A stretch of 8,494 bases of DNA from Sulfuricurvum sp. (GTDB taxonomy: Bacteria > Campylobacterota > Campylobacteria > Campylobacterales > Sulfurimonadaceae), in assembly GCA_030679635.1 (NCBI GenBank), contig JAUXSZ010000210.1, forward strand, positions 1 through 8,494, written 5' to 3'. The position numbers and the translations under genes are program-made. The notes beneath the pieces are model-generated. The model did no database searches, was not told where the DNA came from, and saw nothing but the letters and a program-made list of their open reading frames with translations. This document shows, piece by piece, positions 6,493-8,494 of the stretch (positions within the stretch are counted from its first letter, which is position 1; each line of letters starts with the position of its first letter).

Positions 6493-8494
6493 ATGATTAA
6501 ATATTTTACGTTATTTTTACTATGGGGTAATCATCTATTAGGTTCTGAAATCAATTATCTCAAAGAAGTTAAGCCGATTTTGGATCATCGTTGTACGGTA
6601 TGTCATTCCTGTTATAACTCTCCCTGCCAGCTAAAGCTTGACTCGTTTGAAGGGATGGATCGCGGTGGAAGTAAACAATTGGTCTATTTGGTCACCCGAT
6701 TGCAGGCGCAAGATCCGAGCCGTTTGTTTATCGATGCAGCAACGACAGAAGAGTGGCGAAAAAAAGAGTTTTTTAGCGTTACCGATAAACTGTTAGGCGA
6801 TGAAGCCAATACATCGATGACAGAGCGTTTGCTGGTCTTAAAACAAAAAAATCCTCTCCCCAAGGGGAGCTATTATCCGGAAGCGGAAGATCTAACGTGC
6901 GCCAAGGATGCCAAAGAGATCACCCGATACATGCGTAAGCACCCTCATAACGGGATGCCGTTTGGATTTCCTCCGCTTAACAATACCGAACACTCTATAA
7001 TTATCAAATGGCTTGCGCAAGGGGCTAAAGGGCCAAGTATAAAAGAGCAATCATTATTGATTAAACCTTCCCCCATAGCAGAGAGTCAGATCAAAAAATG
7101 GGAATCTTTTTTCAATGGGACTGATCCGAAACACGTGATGAGCGGGCGCTATTTGTATGATCATCTGTTTTTAGCCCATATTCATTTTGAAGGGACACCA
7201 ACGAATGAGTTTTACGAGATAGTCCGCTCGGTAACCGCTTCGCCTGATCCGATTGTAGTTATCCCGACGGTACGTCCATATGATGATCCGAGTGTCAAAA
7301 TATTCTACTACCGTTTTCATAAGATTCATTCCACGATCATTCATAAAACGCACTTACTCTTTCCTTTGGGAAATGAAACACTAAACCGTTACAAGGAGCT
7401 GTTTATCCGTTCAAAATGGCTCCAAAAACCTTATATTGTTCCCTATGATACGCAATTTAAGGGCAATCCTTTTGTGATGTATGCCCAAATACCGACTCTT
7501 TCACGCTATCGGTTTTTACTCGATCACTCGCAGTATATCGTTGACAGTTTCATACGCGGTCCCGTGTGCAAAGGGCAAATTGCTCTCAATGTAATTGAAG
7601 ACCATTTTTGGATGATGTTTATGGACCCTGGGTATGATCTTGGGGTTAAGTATCCCGGTTTTTTACGCTCGCAGCGCTATAATCTCTCCTTGCCGACGGA
7701 AAATGGAAGCGGCGGAAAATTATGGAATGTATTTAGTGATGAGTATCGAGATCGGTATGAAGCATTTTATAAAGCGAAAATGGTGAAGTATTCGAATGAA
7801 TATCCCAAGGGTTTACCGATGGATGCGATTTGGAAAGGGAATGAGGCTAAGGATACCCCCATACTTAGTATTTATCGCCATTTTGAAAGCGCATCGGTGC
7901 ATCGCGGGGTACTCGGGGAATTACCAAAGACCCTGTGGGTAATGGATTATCCGCAGCTTGAACGGATGTATTATGCATTGGTGGCGGGTTTTGACATTTT
8001 TGGCAACGTAACCCATCAGACAAATGTTCGCCGTTATATGGATTATTTACGAATTGAGGGGGAACTGAACTTTTTGGAGTTTCTACCCGAAAAAGATCGC
8101 TATGCGACGTTGAAGTCGTGGTACATCGGGGAGGAGATTGAAAATGTCCGTTTTCATCAAGTCGACAGTACACTAAAAACAGCTATTAATTATCAAAGCA
8201 ACGATCCAAAACGGGAATTTATCGAGCGGCTGGTAGACAACCACTTTCTCCCCTCAACCCACATTTTGTTTGATCCCTATAACTATTATCGCGCAGATCA
8301 GTTGCCTCCCGCGATCCCTAAAGTGTTCCGCAGTAAAAAAGATATAGTACAAGCCTTTCGCTCTCTCACAACGCGAAAAACAGGTTTGACCCGAGTGATT
8401 AATGAACTCCAGGCTGATGTGATATTAGTACGAATTCGGAATATTCAAGGCAAAGACATGGTAATTTCTATCATTATTAACCGATGGCATGACA
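6493..8494 (+). CDS. cti: Fatty-acid cis/trans isomerase (Cti), 3' end cut off by the window edge
   Basis: Cti is a periplasmic heme protein that converts cis-unsaturated fatty acyl chains of membrane phospholipids to trans, stiffening the membrane under solvent, heat or other stress. The frame stays open to the window edge, giving 667 residues; family members are roughly 750-780, so about 100 are missing. A short signal peptide (MIKYFTLFLLWGNHLLGS) is followed by the family hallmark VKPILDHRCTVCHSCY. CTVCH at 34-38 is the c-type heme attachment site, with further cysteines at 40 and 45 in the conserved CYxxPCQLKL context. NGMPFGFPPLN (153-163) before WLAQGAKG is a second family signature, and the long remainder is the Cti catalytic domain. 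ATG 6493 is the only possible start that keeps the signal peptide, because an in-frame TAA lies at 6484-6486. There is no Shine-Dalgarno at usual spacing. It is the same strand as the preceding permease but probably a separate transcription unit. Confidence 0.96.
   Translation, partial: MIKYFTLFLLWGNHLLGSEINYLKEVKPILDHRCTVCHSCYNSPCQLKLDSFEGMDRGGSKQLVYLVTRLQAQDPSRLFIDAATTEEWRKKEFFSVTDKLLGDEANTSMTERLLVLKQKNPLPKGSYYPEAEDLTCAKDAKEITRYMRKHPHNGMPFGFPPLNNTEHSIIIKWLAQGAKGPSIKEQSLLIKPSPIAESQIKKWESFFNGTDPKHVMSGRYLYDHLFLAHIHFEGTPTNEFYEIVRSVTASPDPIVVIPTVRPYDDPSVKIFYYRFHKIHSTIIHKTHLLFPLGNETLNRYKELFIRSKWLQKPYIVPYDTQFKGNPFVMYAQIPTLSRYRFLLDHSQYIVDSFIRGPVCKGQIALNVIEDHFWMMFMDPGYDLGVKYPGFLRSQRYNLSLPTENGSGGKLWNVFSDEYRDRYEAFYKAKMVKYSNEYPKGLPMDAIWKGNEAKDTPILSIYRHFESASVHRGVLGELPKTLWVMDYPQLERMYYALVAGFDIFGNVTHQTNVRRYMDYLRIEGELNFLEFLPEKDRYATLKSWYIGEEIENVRFHQVDSTLKTAINYQSNDPKREFIERLVDNHFLPSTHILFDPYNYYRADQLPPAIPKVFRSKKDIVQAFRSLTTRKTGLTRVINELQADVILVRIRNIQGKDMVISIIINRWHD

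Noticed and set aside
7865..8173. 102-residue minus-strand reading frame inside cti
   Set aside because: It is antisense to the conserved Cti reading frame with no recognisable domain.

Overview
This 8.5 kb window has about 43-45% GC by eye and is gene-dense. It appears to be the right-hand end of an aryl-polyene (APE)-type type II fatty-acid/polyketide locus, followed by a separate gene for a periplasmic fatty-acid cis/trans isomerase. Protein style, short intergenic gaps and moderate GC suggest a Gram-negative proteobacterium-like organism. My best guess is Campylobacterota of the Sulfuricurvum type, but this is an impression, not a demonstrated placement.

Layout: (1) The 3' part of an MMPL/RND-family exporter (+) runs in from the left edge; only its first few dozen residues are missing. 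(2) It overlaps by 13 bases a short AMP-dependent acyl/aryl ligase (+). (3) A small hotdog-fold dehydratase of the FabZ/ApeP kind lies on the minus strand, tail to tail with the ligase with only 2 bases between the stop codons. (4) A 69-base divergent promoter region follows. (5) A + strand operon then carries a complete beta-ketoacyl synthase, an overlapping ketosynthase-like partner without a catalytic cysteine (chain-length-factor type), and, 23 bases later, an AEC-family permease. (6) After a 76-base gap, the gene for fatty-acid cis/trans isomerase (Cti) begins and runs off the right edge. It has a signal peptide and a c-type heme motif. It is easy to miss because no stop codon lies within the window.

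How the genes fit together: the ligase would activate a starter acid (aryl or acyl). The KS/KS-like pair would extend it with malonyl units, the dehydratase would introduce double bonds, and the MMPL protein would move the lipid product toward the outer membrane. Acyl carrier proteins, ketoreductase and glycolipid-type acyltransferases expected for such a pathway are not in the window and presumably lie to the left. The AEC permease is co-transcribed by position, but its role in the pathway is unknown. Cti acts on membrane phospholipids in the periplasm and is probably a separate transcription unit.

The most notable points are the inverted dehydratase gene within an otherwise collinear locus, the perfect TATAAT box ending only five bases before the cti ATG (suggesting a leaderless transcript), the shortened adenylating enzyme, and the association of an AEC permease and cti with a polyene-type locus. 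I saw no RNA genes, CRISPR arrays, insertion sequences or convincing intrinsic terminators.
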